Numbered from the stretch's first letter, positions 43,755-56,199 are shown. The stretch is DNA of 64,000 bases from Gambelia wislizenii (GCA_030847615.1 JAUMIR010000003.1:21333001-21397000); one strand, 5' to 3'. The notes: a model not told the origin generated them from the letters alone. Program-made: numbers and translations.

Positions 43755-46017
43755 TGGAAAAAGGGGTTGAAATGGTGGGATCTTTAGGGGAGAGTGACCA
43801 TGTTCCACTGGAGTTTGTTATACAGAGGGTGGCCAAGTGTAGTCAGACATGCATTCTTCACTTTAAGAAAGCTGATTTCAGAAAGCTTATGGAATTACTG
43901 GGGGTGATTCCATGGTCAGGAATACTAAAAGAGACAGGAGTACATGATATATGGGAGTTTCTAAAAAGTGAGATATTGAAGGCACAACTTCAAACAGTTC
44001 CAGTGAGGAGGGAAAATAGCAGGTATCTAAAGAAACCAGTATGAATTTCTAAAGAAATTTCAACTGAGCTAAGACTTAAAAGGAACATGTACAAGAAATG
44101 GAAAAAGGGAAAAATCACCAAAGAAGAATTCAAACAAATAGCCAGCTTGTGTAGGGGGGAAATCAGAAAAGCAAAACCACAGATGGAACTCAGGCTTCCT
44201 AGACAGGTTAAAAACAATAAAAAGGACTTTTTTTGGACATATCTGTAGCAAAAGAAAGAACAAGAAAGTGGTAGGACTACTGTGGGGAGAAGGTGGTGAA
44301 AGGCTTACAGGGGACAGAAAAAAGGCAGAGCTACTCAACACTTTCTTTGCCTCGGTCTTCTCACAAAAGGAGAACAGTGCTCAACCAGGAGAAAATGGAC
44401 CAGATAATGCAGTAGGAGAAATGCAGCATAGAATAGGTAAAGAGGTTGTTCAGGAATACCTGACCAGTATAAATGAGTTAAGTCCCCAAGGACAGATGAA
44501 CTACATCCAAGGGTACTAAAAGAACTGGCAGAAGTAATACAAGAACCACTGGCAATAATCTTTGAGAAATCCTAGAGAACAGGAGAGGTCCCAGTGGACT
44601 GGAGGAGGACAAATGTTGTCCCCATCTTTAAAAAAAAAGGGGGGGGGACACAAATAATTATTCCCAGTCAGTCTGGTATCAATACTAGGAAATATTCCAG
44701 AGAAGATAATTAAACAAACAGTCTGTAAGCACTTAGAAAGGAATGCCATGATCACTAAAATTCAACATGGGTTTTTGAAAAACAAGTCATGCCAGACTAA
44801 TCTTATCTCTCTTTTCGATAGAGTTACATACTTGGTAGATGAAAGAAATGCTGTGGATATAGTGTATCCTGATTTCAGTAACGCCTTTGACAAAGTCCCC
44901 CATTATATCCTTGCAAAAAAGTTAGTAACATGCGGGCTAGACAATGCAACTGTTAGGTGGATTTGTAATTGGTTGATGGGACAAATCCAAAAGATAGCCA
45001 CCAATAGCTCCTCTTCATCCTGGAGAGAAGTGACCAGTGGGGTAGCAAAGGTTTCTGTCCTGGGCCCAGCACTATTCAACATCTTGATGAATGACTTTGA
45101 TGAGGGAATAGACGTATGCTTATCAAGTTTGAAGATGACACCAAATTAGAAGGGGTAGTTAATACCCCAGAGGATAGGATCAGAATTCAAAATCACCTTA
45201 ACAGATTAGAAAGCTGGGCCAAAACTAACAAAATGAATTTCAACAAGGAGAAATGTAGGATACTACACTTGGGCAGTAAAAATGAAAAGCTCAGAGATAG
45301 GATGGGTGATACCTGGTTTGAAGGCAGTACATACGAAAGAGATCTAGGAGTCTTAGTGGACCACAAGCTGAACATGAGTCAGCAATGTGACATGGCAGCT
45401 AAAAAAGCCAATGTGATTCTAGGCTGCATCAATAGCAGTATAGTGTCTAGTTCAAGTAATAGTGTCACTCTATCCTGCTTTGGTCAGATCTCACCTGGAA
45501 TACTGTGTCCAGTTCTGGGCAACATGATTCAGGAAAGATATTGAGAAGCTGAAACATGTTCAGAGGACTGCAACCAAAATGGTAGGAGGTCTGGAAGCCA
45601 TGCCCTATGAGGAGTGGCTTAGGGAGCTGGGTATGTTTAGCCTGGAGAAGAGAAGATTAAGAGGGGATGTGACAGTCATGTTGAAATATTTGAAGGGATG
45701 TCATACTGAGGATGCAGCAAGCTTGTTTTCTGCTGCACCAGAGACTAGGACAAGTAGGATTCAAATTACAGGAAAAGAGATTCCATCTAAACATTAGGAA
45801 GAACTTCCTGACCATAAGAGCTGTTTAGCAGTGGAATGCGCTGATTCAGAGTGTGGTGGAGTCTCCTTCTTTGGAGGTTTTAAAGAATAGGCTGGATGGC
45901 TATCTGTCGGGAATGCTTTGATTGTTTATCCTTGCATTCCGGGGGAGGGGGGGTTGGACTGGATGGCCCTTGTGGTCTCTTCCAACTATGTGATTCTATG
46001 GTTCTATGATTCTATCC
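43755..46017 (+). mobile_element. CR1 LINE, 5'-truncated, 2.3 kb
   Basis: It starts in the end of the endonuclease (GSLGESDHVPLEFVIQRV) and runs through a broken RT to the 3' UTR with GGATGGCCCTTGTGGTCTCT and the ATTCTATGGTTCTATGATTC tail. Pieces in order are KEEFKQIASLCRGEIRKAK, the frame 44748-45149 with KIQHGFLKNKSCQTNLISLF, DFSNAFDKVPHYILAKKLV and GVAKVSVLGPALFNILMNDF, then 45116-45544 with KFEDDTKLEGVVNTPEDR, and the 45579-45797 C-terminal part with YEEWLRELGMFSLEKRRLRG. The catalytic pair is DD in FEDDTKL, where FADD is usual, and frameshifts interrupt it. No TSD was found. Confidence 0.9.
44748..45544 (+). pseudogene. CR1 reverse transcriptase core
   Basis: Two overlapping frames (44748-45149 and 45116-45544) hold the palm and thumb. 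The first has PDFSNAFDKVPHYILAKKL (first catalytic Asp). The second has KFEDDTKLEGV (catalytic pair), RLESWAKTNKMNFNKEKCRI and YERDLGVLVDHKLNMSQQ. The frames overlap through a one-base shift near 45115. The core is the longest nearly intact part of this CR1. Confidence 0.85.
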
Positions 46018-47639
46018 AGACAATATCATGATCCCTATTTTGCTTCATAGGATCGTTTATCTTTAAAATGAACTTCAACTGGAGAGTACTTGAAATAGAG
46101 AGGGCCTGTCCTTTAAAGAGAGGAGAAGAGGACTATCCATACTAAAGTAGGGCCACATGATCAACCTACTTCTCCCTCTCCTTTTGTTCAAGTTCTCCAT
46201 TGGTATTTATTATCATGTATGCAGCTCCAGAACAGGCAAATGAATATATGGACAAGTTACAAGTGTACATTGATTAGGGTTATGCTTCTAGAGCCAACCT
46301 AGTAACAGAATGCTCTTCATCCAGTACAGGCTTCTATCATTAGTAGACATGCACATTTTTGCTTATTATATTCTCATCTGATCACTTCCCTCCTTCTTGC
46401 TATGTGGGAGTATGACAGTTTCTGCACATTTGTTGGAGCGATGATGATGATGATGATGATTCACCTTTTAGGGGTATTTTTAAAAATATTTTTGCATAGA
46501 TTGTTTTCTCAAAAAATTATTCTTTTTGTATGAAAAACTTTTTTGTACAAAACATGCTTTCTGGTTTTAGTAGAAATAAACTGTGTTTTGTGGAGAATGC
46601 AATATTTTGCACAAACCCCAAGAAGAACAGCTACACAACAACATCTGGTCTTTTTTGCTCTCAAAAAAGGGTGAAAAAAGTTGGCAACCCTTTTAAGATG
46701 CCAAGACATGTGTCAACTTTTTTGACATGCTGAGACACCCTTTCTTGTCACAGATGAGAAAATAAGTGAATATTTACATTCTTAGAGGAACAAAGGGACT
46801 CTCAGCAATTACCTCTCCAGGATCCATGGTCTGCACCCTAAGATTTGCTTCAAATAGTTGGGAACATTTCAGCATAGGAGAAGAGGGAATAAGTGAAAAT
46901 CTCCTTTCTCCCTTTCCATTGATGAATGTGTCCCCTTGATCAAATGACATTTCACCAACAGAATCACACCACTTGGATACAACCCTCAAAATGTACCTCT
47001 ACACAGCTACAGAACTTCATATATGTCATTGATCTAAAAAGGAGTAGGCTGGGAAAAGAGTTGAGCAGGAGAGAGGGGAAGGAAATTGTGAGAAACAAAG
47101 TCTTTTGTGTATATGGCTCATACCATCAACTATATAAATTTGTAAACTGGGAAAAATCTTCTATTATAAACACCTCAAACACTCAATATATAAATACCAG
47201 CAAGATAGGTTGCTTAAATTCACTGGCATTTTGTTTTCTTTCTTTTTACCAGTAAAACATACAGATTCAAGCCAAATGCATGAACTGTCTAGCATAAATA
47301 TTAAAATCAATAAACCTTGACTTAACAAAAAATTATCTGCTATTTATCACTTTATATTTTCCCAAATAATATAGTTTCCCTCTCATCTCTTTTCTTGAAA
47401 ACTGTAATTGTGTTAAGGAACCAATTACATTGCAAACAACCACCAGCAGAACAATAGCAACCGACTAATAGAATCTAATTGAATAAAATCTAAAATAAAT
47501 ATGGCTAAGAAAGAACACCATCTTTGTCAAACTGGGTTCAGAATGCAAATGCCTCCATGACAATATTTTTGACACTAAATTCAACTGCTAGTCCCAACTA
47601 GAATAGACTCTTAAATCAATTGCAGAATTGTAAATGCTT
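46018..47639. other. Mostly unique sequence; (ATG)n and a candidate conserved block
   Basis: A GATGAT run lies at 46440-46461. The block 47290-47530 is repeat-free and TAAT-dense (CTGTAATTGTGTTAAGGAAC, CCAATTACATTGCAAACAAC), which resembles a conserved non-coding element. No gene is supported. Confidence 0.35.
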
Positions 47640-47838
47640 ATGTAAATTCCATCAAGTGGATGTGTCTACTCTGTTTAAAGAAGTTCAGAAGAAAGCCAGC
47701 CTGTGCTTTATAGATTATAGCAAAGCCTTTGATTGTATAGATCATGAAAAACTATATGCTGTTCTTAAAGAAATGTGTGTGCCAAATCATTTGAGTGTCC
47801 TGATGTGTAACCTGTACTCAGGACAAGAGGCTAATAAT
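47640..47838 (+). pseudogene. RTE-BovB LINE, RT fragment (left of L2)
   Basis: Frame 47620-47913 encodes QKKASLCFIDYSKAFDCIDH then LKEMCVPNHLSVLMCNLYSG, which is the first catalytic block of BovB RT. It is interrupted at GQEA by an AAT run and an L2 element, and resumes at 48822. Confidence 0.85.
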
Positions 47839-48821
47839 AATAATAATAATAATAATAAGGATTATTTGTATCCTGCCTCTCCCATCAGGATCAGGGCGGC
47901 AAACATAATTTAAAATATTAATCCATAATCCACAAACATTAAAATAACATCATTAAAACTACTATACAATGGTAATTAATTCAAATTTTACCTATAAAAA
48001 CACTATTAAAATAACTTAAAATAAGAAAAGGCATAAAACAATATTAAAAAATGACAGAATAGTAAACCAGAAAGTGACAGCCGGGCATCCAATCTAATCT
48101 GGGAAGGCCTATTGGAAGAGATCCATCTTAACAGCCCCCTTGAACATCCCCAGATTGTCAAAGTGTCAGATCTCCTCTGGCAGGCCATTCCACAGGCTGG
48201 GAGCAGTAGCAGAAAAGGTCCTCTGGGTGACTGTGGCCAGCCTAGTTTTAGTCACCTGAAGTAAGTTTTTTCCCAAAGGACCTAAGGGTACGGGGTGCAT
48301 TGTACAGGAGAAGGTGATCCTGTAGGTAGTCTGGTGCTAAGCCATGAAGGGCTTTTAAGGTAATGACCACCACCTTATACCTTGCTGGGAGACAAATTGA
48401 CAGCCGGTGAAGAGATTTTAGTATTGGTGTGATATGGTCACTCCTTGTTCCTGTGACCAGCCTGGCTGCCATCTTTTGAACAAGTTGGAGTTTCCAGAGC
48501 AGGCATAAATGTAGCCCCGTGTAGAGCGCATTACAGAAGTCAAGCCTTGAAGTTACCAGCACTTGTACTACCATCTTTAAGTCTTCCAAGTCCAGGAAGG
48601 GGTGCATGCAGCTGGCATATCAGCCGAAGCTGATAGTAAGCAGTCCTGGCCATCGCATCTACCTGTGCTGTCATCTGGATTGATGGATCCAGGAGCACTC
48701 CCAAGCTGTGAACGCAGTCTTTCAGGGGGAGTGTAACCCCATACAGAACTGGTTGACCCACCTCCAGACCCAGTTTGGGAGACTTAATAGTAAGTATCTC
48801 TGGCTTGTCTGGATTCAGAAT
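47839..48821 (-). mobile_element. L2 LINE inserted in BovB
   Basis: The 3' end with an (AAT)n tail lies at 47839-47865 in antisense, followed by TATCCTGCCTCTCCCATCAG. Minus frames give SLGVLLDPSIQMTAQVDAMA (48540-48845) and VLVTSRLDFCNALYTGLHLC, KLQLVQKMAARLVTGTRSDH and LKALHGLAPDYLQDHL (48248-48607). These are the post-RT blocks of vertebrate L2. It is 5'-truncated, and there is a frameshift near 48600. Confidence 0.85.
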
Positions 48822-49735
48822 ATGGAGAAACTGGATGGTTTCCAATTGGCAAAGGGGTCAAGAAAGGCTGCATTTTATCCCCTCTCTGTTTAATTTATAT
48901 GCTAAGCACATCATATGTAAAGCAGGATGAGACTCAGAGGAAGGAGGCATGAAAATTGGAGAAAGGAACATCAACAATTTAAGATGTGCACATATCACCA
49001 TCCTACTGGCAGAAAATAGCCAAGACTTAGAACAATTACTGAAGAAAGTTGAAAGGCAGGTTTAGAATTGAACATTAGGAAAACAAAAGTAATGACCACA
49101 GATGATTTACATAACTTTTAAGTAAATGATTAAGACATTGAAATAGTTTGAGATTTACCATACCTTGGCTCAGTCACTAATCAGAATGGAGACTGCAGTC
49201 AAAAAATCAAAAGACTAGGACTTGGAAGCTCAGCTATGAGTGAATTAGACAAGTTCCTGAAGTGTAAAAATATATCATTGAATAGTAAAATTGGAACTGT
49301 CCGTGCCATCATATTTTTTCTGTGTGTGGTTGTTAAAGCTAGACAGTGAAGAAAGTTGATAGGAAAGAAATCAACTCATTTGAAATGCAGTATTGGAGAA
49401 GAGTTCTGTGGATACTGTGGACTACTAAAAAGGCAAATCAATGGATCCTAGAGCAAATCAAACCTGAACTCACTCTAGAAGCCAAGATGACTAAACAGAG
49501 ACTGTTGTACTTTGGACGTATCATCAGAAGACATGACTCACTGGAAAAATATTAATGCTTGGTAAGGTAGAAGGCAATAGGAAAAGAAGACGACTGCATT
49601 CAAGGAAGCTATGACCCTGAGTCTACAAGACCTGAGCAGGGCTGTTGATGATAGGATGACCTGGAGGTCTCTCATTCATGGGGTTGCCATAAATCAAAGT
49701 CAATTTGACAGCAGTTAACAATGATGTTTGGGACC
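48822..49735 (+). pseudogene. RTE-BovB LINE, rest of RT and C terminus
   Basis: After the L2, BovB resumes with a YGETG-like piece, GSRKAAFYPLSV (from the RQGC..SPCLF block) and, in broken frames, a LRxAxxxxxLxAE-like region that stands where YADD should be. It ends with the C-terminal part (frame 49346-49555: NQWILEQIKPELTLEAKM, QRLLYFGRIIRRHDSLEKY) and CATGGGGTTGCCATAAATCA at the 3' end. The same end in reverse lies at 28886. Confidence 0.82.
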
Positions 49736-51070
49736 AGCTATTGGATTTAGACATTTCTATATGGCTTTCTATGTGGCTAATTTTGTGCACCAAAGAGAAG
49801 AGTAATCCTAAATGCCACTCTAGTGCTTCAGAAAGCACTCTGGTGCTTCTCTCATTTCAGACTGTTTTGGAGGCTGCCCAGTTCAACTCAGGTTCAAACC
49901 AGAACCTTACTTCAACTTCCTATGTTTCCCTATTAAATCTATGGAAATAATCCATCCATTCCTACTTTAGCAAAAGGTCATCATACACAATCCACATCTT
50001 TTTGATCTCCAAAAAGAAATAAGCAGAATATAATACAGAATGTATACAATTATAAATAGCATAAAACAAGATAAAATACAATCAAATTAGAATTGTATGG
50101 AGTACCCAGTGCAATTAAGTAACTCCAAACATAATGTAGCACTCTCGATCTGACAACAAATACAGAAATTTCAATAACAACTATAACTTTTTCTCTTCTT
50201 GGAAGAATTAGATCTGCTGGCATATACTGTTGGGATTTTGAAGCTTGCCAAATTTTAGTCAGACAGGTGCAGAGGTTTTGTGCAAGTGGCATCTTTATAC
50301 ATTTTTTTCCAGGCTGTGGAAAGTGCCCACTTTCTCTGTCACAAATCCCTTTCTGGTGCTGTTTTGAGAATTTTTTTTAATGATAATGACATTCATGAGA
50401 GGTGTTCCTAGGTAGGAAACCTGAAAGACAGGTGCAAATATGATGAATAAAAATAGTTTCAGGAAGATCTGTTTTGTTGTCTTAGGTGACAGCACCAAAG
50501 TCACAGCAACTGGATGTGCTTCAGCATTGATTGTTTGGATAGATGACAATTTATTGAGAACATATATGGAAGCAGACAATGTAGAGCTTTTGTATGATGT
50601 GTATTAAAAGCAGAACCTTTAGAGCAGGGATGAGGAACACATGATCCATGGTCCCCCTGAGACCCCTCTAAGGATTTTGTTGTTGTTGTTGCATGCTTAC
50701 TGCCTCCATTTGCCCTTGTTACCTAAACAATGCTGTTGCAATTGGTGCCACTGCTTCAGCAGAACAGAAAACCATTCTGCCAACAATCAGCAATGGTTCA
50801 CTGGAAAAAATTGCAAGGGGACTCTAAGGCCATGCTGCAGCATACAGAGCTGCTGCAGCTGCTGCCAAATTTCAGTCACAATTGTGGCAGAGGCAATAAA
50901 TTGCCTTCAAATAGTGATTTTTGTGCTAGCAGCTAGGGCAAACACTGTAGGATGGAGTTCAACCTCCAATGGCTTCTAGGGAATCCAGCTTAAATCCCTG
51001 GAAGTGGTCTGTCCTTGCTTTGGGGTGTTCAATAGATTTTTTTAAAAAAATAGTATTGTTTCCTGCAAAT
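49736..51070. other. No recognised feature
   Basis: Unique-looking sequence with a GTTGTTGTTGTT tract near 50676-50690. Short frames have no domain. Confidence 0.35.
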
Positions 51071-51076
51071 CCTCTT

Positions 51077-51310
51077 TCAATAGAATCATAGAGCTAGAAG
51101 AGACCACAAGGGCCATCAAGTCCAACCCCTGCCATGTAGGAACACACAATTAAAGTATGCCCAACAGATGGCCTTCCAGCCTCTGTTTAAAAAACCTCCA
51201 AAGAAGGAGACTCTACCACACTCCAAGGCAGTGTATTCCACTGTTGAACAACTCTCACCATCAGAAAGTTCTTCCTAATATTAAGGTGGAATCTTTTCCA
51301 AATTGTGCTA
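51077..51310 (-). mobile_element. CR1 LINE 3' end
   Basis: Antisense CR1 3' end: ATAGAATCATAGAGCTAGAA, GGGCCATCAAGTCCAACCCC, CAACAGATGGCCTTCCAGCC, GAAAGTTCTTCCTAATATTA. It is 5'-truncated at about 51310. Confidence 0.88.
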
Positions 51311-51319
51311 CTAATTTTA

Positions 51320-51600
51320 GTAATCATAATTTATTTATTTAAATATTGATATCATGCCCTCTATCCAAAGATCTCAGGTCCAGGTAAAATCATTAAAACA
51401 ACTTGAAACAATTCAACAAAATCGAAACTGAATCTGTAATCCAACAGACACTACACCAAGCATCAGTTGCTAAAGATGATTATTACATTAGGCCGCCAGT
51501 GTCAGCACAAATTGGATCTCCACAGGAAGGTCATTCAGCAGCTGGAGTGCTACAGCTGGAGGCTTAATATGGCAAAGTGTCGGTGTCAGACATCAGTGCT
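51320..51600 (-). repeat. L2-type LINE 3' fragment, decayed
   Basis: An ATTTATTTATTTAAATATTG start resembles the antisense L2 tail. The internal text GGAAGGTCATTCAGCAGCTG with the following GGAGTGCTACAG fits the usual L2 3' coding part in antisense. Confidence 0.4.
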
Positions 51601-51844
51601 AGAAAACATTTCAAATCACTACCCTACTTGATTTCTGCATACAGTTGTGACACTGATCCCTGCCTCTAACATCACATGTCCCACCAGCCCCACCCTTGAG
51701 CTACCGTTGGAAACTGAGCAAACTGTACAGCACTACAAGAGGCCTACTTGTATACAATTGACCACTTACATTCTGCAGTGACAAAACTCAAGATGACTTG
51801 ACTTTTATGAGCTGCCCACCCCCAATTGAAATACACAAAAATGA

Positions 51845-52110
51845 ATAATAGAATTGTAGAATATTGGACTTGGAACAGACCACATGAGCTGTTTAGTCCA
51901 TCCTCCTGCCATGCAGGAATACAGAACTAATGTACTCCAGGAAGATGGCTCTCCAACCTCTGTTTAAAGACCTCCAAAGATGTAGAGTCCACCACCCTCT
52001 GAAGCAGCTTTGTTGAACAGCTCTTGCAGTAAAGACCTTCTTCCTAATGTTTATGTGGAATTTTTTCTCTTGTAATTCTTGTAATTTGAATCCATTGGTT
52101 CATGTTCTAG
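51845..52110 (-). mobile_element. CR1 LINE 3' end, left part
   Basis: A degraded tail (AATAGAATTGTAGAATATTG) is followed by CATCCTCCTGCCATGCAGGA, GATGGCTCTCCAACCTCTGT and CCTTCTTCCTAATGTTTATG. The CR1 is cut at the TAG of TGTTCTAG by a MITE and continues at 52660. Confidence 0.85.
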
Positions 52111-52656
52111 GCCTCATCTACATGAGCCAGGATACGCTGGCTCCCCACCGGTGTATCCTAGCTATGGACCAGGCTCATTGTTCTCCTGTTCCCTCCATGG
52201 AACAGGAGAAAGTCCTCATGGGCATGCTGGCCCATAGCTGCAGCCGCAGCTGCCACCACCACCACCACCACGACCATTCCCCTTGCTGTTTTGGAAGGCA
52301 GGAAGGGAGCCCACAACATGTGACCAAGGCCCTCTGCATGTGACCAGCCTGCAGGCCTCCCCCCTGCCTTCTGGGGGAGCCAGGGAGATGGTGGCAATAG
52401 CAAGGGTCAGCCTTTCAGGACATGCTCCTGTGGACACTTGGGGCTTGATCTGTTTCCCCCAGGCAGAAACAGAGTAAAATAGATATTATTCTAAAATGTT
52501 GTATTAGGCCCTACTACACCTCCCCCCCCCCGTCTTAGCCCTGGGGGTGGTGAGGACTGCCTGAGGGCAGAATAGAAGAAATGCATTGCATCATCAGGAC
52601 AGCAGGTCTCTGAGGCAGGGGCAAAATGGGGTATATTGCTCATGTAGACAAGCCCC
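52111..52656. repeat. MITE (GGGCTTGTCTACATGAGC ends), copy 1, inserted in CR1
   Basis: The ends GCCTCATCTACATGAGCCAG and (inverted) GGGGCTTGTCTACATGAGCA are near-identical. TAG lies on each side (52108-52110 and 52657-52659), and removing the element plus one TAG restores the CR1 text TGTTCTAGTTCTGGAG. The 3-bp duplication resembles Harbinger-type insertion. The 546-bp interior is GC-rich with a CCACCACCACC run and no transposase frame. Confidence 0.8.
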
Positions 52657-52659
52657 TAG

Positions 52660-52712
52660 TTCTGGAGAATCTTGATCTATCTTCTACATAATATCTCTTC
52701 AGAATGAAGGTA
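52660..52712 (-). mobile_element. CR1 LINE, right part
   Basis: TTCTGGAGAATCTTGATCTA and the following text continue the CR1 broken at 52110 (TATCTCTTCAGAATGAAGG corresponds to the usual ACATCCCTTCAAATATTTAA region). Confidence 0.65.
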
Positions 52713-54626
52713 TGATATATATATATATATATATTTTAAAAAAGGTACATGTCACTCAGATCCCACTAAATATTCTACCCATAGTCCACAGATTAACCTA
52801 AAACTTCAAAAGTCACACTGGTCATCCTACTGCATGTGCAACATACACAGAAAATCTGCAGGATGCACTATAATGTGAATTAGGCAGGATGTAAAAGTGA
52901 TGTTTGATATAACACTACATAGCAAGCAGTGTTGGCCTGGATAAACTGTCTAGAGCTCGGTTGCATGGAGAAAATCAAAAGAGTACTGATGTGACAGGAC
53001 AGGGGATGAATGGAGGGTGAACTCTACTTCTCTTGCCTATTGAATCTTCCTCCAGTGCATTGCTGGGTCAGTGGAGATACAACCTTGTTCTCTCACAAGG
53101 GCACAGCCGATTAACCTAACAAACTGGCGAGAGCCGACTCTGGCAAGGAAGAAGGCTGCTGGCATCAAGATGATCTAATGACTGAAGACAAGTTTTGCAA
53201 ATCTGAAGAATGAAGAAACTTTTAAGAGAGAGTTTTTGGTCCAAGATAAAGAGACAAGGAAAGAAACGGAGAGAAGTTGTCAAGAGACTACTAATACCTA
53301 GGAGGCTGCTTCCCAGTCCCAGTTTTACATGCACTTTAATACATATTGATTGATATGTTCACGGTTTCTTTGCAGTGCACATTAGATTAGGGCTGCTGAA
53401 CTGAGTTGATACGGTATATTATGTGACAGCTAGGAAAATTAAAAGCCCTCAAGCTGTGATCTCATCAGATCTCAGAGCCCAAACAACCTAAAGTATGTAA
53501 GTAATGGAGTGGGCAAGTTGCTTACAGGATCAGTTGCTACATTTTAAGAAATCTTTTTTTTAAAAAAAAAGAGTTGGGAACTGTTGTGCATTTCAAAGAA
53601 TCCATCTAAGTACAAATTCCACTTGAGATGTTACAGATAAGAGAAGACAATACAAAGTGATTCTACTAACAGTTACCAAATTTATTTCTGAACCTAAGCA
53701 GGGGCCGGCTTGACCAATAACTGGTTGGAAGCAGTGGTGGAGCTAAACAATTTTACACCCTGTACCTAACTTCAGTTATTTCTGTTCTCTCCCTGCTGTT
53801 CTACACCGCATAACTGTTTGAACATTCTGATACAAAAAATGCATCTTCTGGAATGCTCCAAAGCTAACATCTTTCTGAGCCATCAGAAAGAAAAGGTATC
53901 TGTACCTCCCTATTCCCCAAACTGATGTAGAAACTTCTGTCCTATTTCCTGCAGCAGGGGGATAAGAAAAAGAAAAACCTTTGAACTTTTCTTTGAAAAA
54001 TATAGACTGAGAAATATTGTCTCTAGTAATGATCCTTTAGGTTTTCCATATGTTAAATTTCATGGGGTAAATGGGGAAACATCTCCTCTCTAATGCAACT
54101 TATTATATTACCAATCCTTTCCTGCAAAACTTGTAATGGGTATGAGGAAGGACAGCATTTAGCTCCAGGGAAGAGCTGGCATGAGAAAAGAGAGGAAGCA
54201 TTTCCCTCACTTGTCAAAACCTACCTTTTTCACAGGGCCTTTCACTTAACTCCTGATTTCTTAAGTTCTTCTCCACATATCGCCTAAGTGCATAGAACTG
54301 CTTTTCCTTTTACTGGTCCTTTGTGGCAATGAAAAAACCTGCCAGTCTCATTCTACTGCATTCTCAAACTCCTACTGGCATCCCAAACTCTTCCAAGTTC
54401 TGTATCAAATTGCCCAGCATTTCTTTCTTCTTTAGTCATGGAAATTTCTGCATTTTTTTTTTTGCCCTTCTTGATCAAAAATTGTATGCTATTTTGTACA
54501 CAACTTTACTATTGTACATGGTTATTTATGCTCCCCTCCCCTATGAATAAGGTATGCGACTATACATTTTAGGCATGCACATACCTTTAGCTCAGTACAA
54601 CTAGTTTCAAATGTGCACATTATTTT
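52713..54626. other. Non-genic, (AT)n at 52715-52734
   Basis: An AT microsatellite follows the CR1. Most of the rest is unique-looking. The stretch 52970-53340 has a compositionally distinct, purine-rich look (GAGACAAGGAAAGAAACGGAG) that I cannot assign. Confidence 0.4.
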
Positions 54627-55159
54627 GTTCTCATCTATATGGGCCAGAATATGCCAGCTCCCTGCTGGCATATCCTGCCCACAGAACAGACCCGTTCATC
54701 CTCCATTATTGGCATGAAATGGGGGAAAGTCCAGACTGCCACGCCGGCTTGTTGTTGCAGCCACTGCTGCTGGCTGCATCCCACTCTCCAGATCCTGGAA
54801 GCCAGCCTACGGCCTATGAGCAAACCCCTCTGCTTGTGACCAGCCTGGTAACATGCTGTGGTCCTGCTTCCTGGATGCAGAAGAGTGGTGGCAGACAGCA
54901 GCTGCAGCGACAGGCCAGCTTGGTGGTCTGGGCTTGGTGGTCACACAGGGACTGATCCAGTTTCTGCTGGCTAGAGAGGTTTTTCACAGATATTATTTTA
55001 AAATATTTTATAAGGCTTTTCCCCATCTTGGACCCATCTTTGCCCTGGGAGTTGAGATGGACTGCCCGGAGACAAAACAACACAAATGTTCTGTGTTGTC
55101 TGGATGCAGAGCTCAGGGACAGGGCCAAGATGGGGAAAACAGCCCATGTAGACCAGCCC
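54627..55159. repeat. MITE (GGGCTTGTCTACATGAGC ends), copy 2
   Basis: Left end GTTCTCATCTATATGGGCCA and right end (inverted) GGGCTGGTCTACATGGGCTG match copy 1. The interior shares CTCTGCTTGTGACCAGCCTG and the TATTATTTTAAAATATTTTA hinge with copy 1. The TSD is not clear. No transposase frame is present. Confidence 0.75.
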
Positions 55160-55510
55160 TTGATAATACAAGGTGATTAAAAAGCAACCCACATAACTTT
55201 GTGGAAAGATTCCCAAGCCAAGATGTGCTTCAGCTTCCTCTTTATTTCAGGAAGTTGAAGTGGATATTTTCATAGAAAAATGCAAATCCCGTAAACTTAT
55301 TGTTATCTTGTCTCCTCTTTTTTATCTTTTCACCTCACTCATTAGATTGCAAATTCCATGAGGGAGAGACACTGAAGACACTGTACATTAAACAATGTGT
55401 TGGATCCAGAAAAGTTTCAGATGAATTCCTTTCATGCCATGTGACTATGATGCCTGCCTTCCTTCCTGCCTGCCTTCCTTCATTCTGTATCCTCTAGTGC
55501 ACGGATGGGG
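55160..55510. other. No recognised feature
   Basis: Short unique-looking stretch before the ATT run. Confidence 0.35.
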
Positions 55511-55511
55511 C

Positions 55512-55549
<38 letters not shown>

Positions 55550-55572
55550 TCTCTCTCACACACACACACACA
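55511..55572. repeat. (ATT)n followed by TC and (CA)n
   Basis: About 12-13 ATT units pass into CTCTCTCTC and then CACACA. They sit at the 3' side of LINE copy C. Confidence 0.9.
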
Positions 55573-55607
55573 CTCTCTCTCTCTGGCTTTTCTTTGCAAA
55601 GGAAGAT

Positions 55608-56199
55608 TCAGGAAGGACCCATCCCACACTTTCTGCACGTGCATGGATGACTAAAAAGGCCAATCTGAGATAAACAAGTCCGGTTGCAGAAAGCACAGCA
55701 GAAGGTCTCCTTAGATGATGTTTCTCGGTTGTGATTGTTTCTGCTGTTGTTTCTCTTCAAGACTTGTTTGGAGTGAGTTCTCAAATAAGGCTGCAGCATT
55801 GTGGATAGTGCGTCTCCATGCCTCCCGATGTGAGGCCAGGGCGGACCACTGTTGGTGATCAATTTGGCCAAGCCTGAGATGTTGTTTCAGGGAGTCCTTG
55901 TATTGTTTTTATGGAGCGCCCTCTTACGCTGACCCGTGGCGAGTTCACTGTAGAGTACTATTTTTGGGAGGCGATGGTCCTCCACCCTAGAAAGGTGCCC
56001 ATCCTAGAAAGCGCAGCTGTGTTCTCAGTATTATGGCTTCAATGCTGGTGATCCCTGCTTGCTCAACGACAGCAATATTCGTCACATAGTCAGTCCAGTG
56101 TATATTTAGGATTGTGTGTATACAGCGCTGATGAAAGCATTTGAGGAGTCGTAGGTGGTGGCGATAGGTGACCCATGTTTCAGATCCATAAAGGAGCAT
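55608..56199 (-). pseudogene. LINE copy C, C-terminal region
   Basis: Two frames hold the post-RT tail: 55987-56199 with LLYGSETWVTYRHHLRLLK and EQAGITSIEAIILRTQLR, and 55608-55871 with HIGRHGDALSTMLQPYLRTH shadowed by the true frame that carries the CAFCNRTCLSQIGLFSH zinc-finger-like tail. A local duplication near 55990-56015 (CATCCTAGAAA / CACCCTAGAAA) breaks the RWAGH block. Confidence 0.7.
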
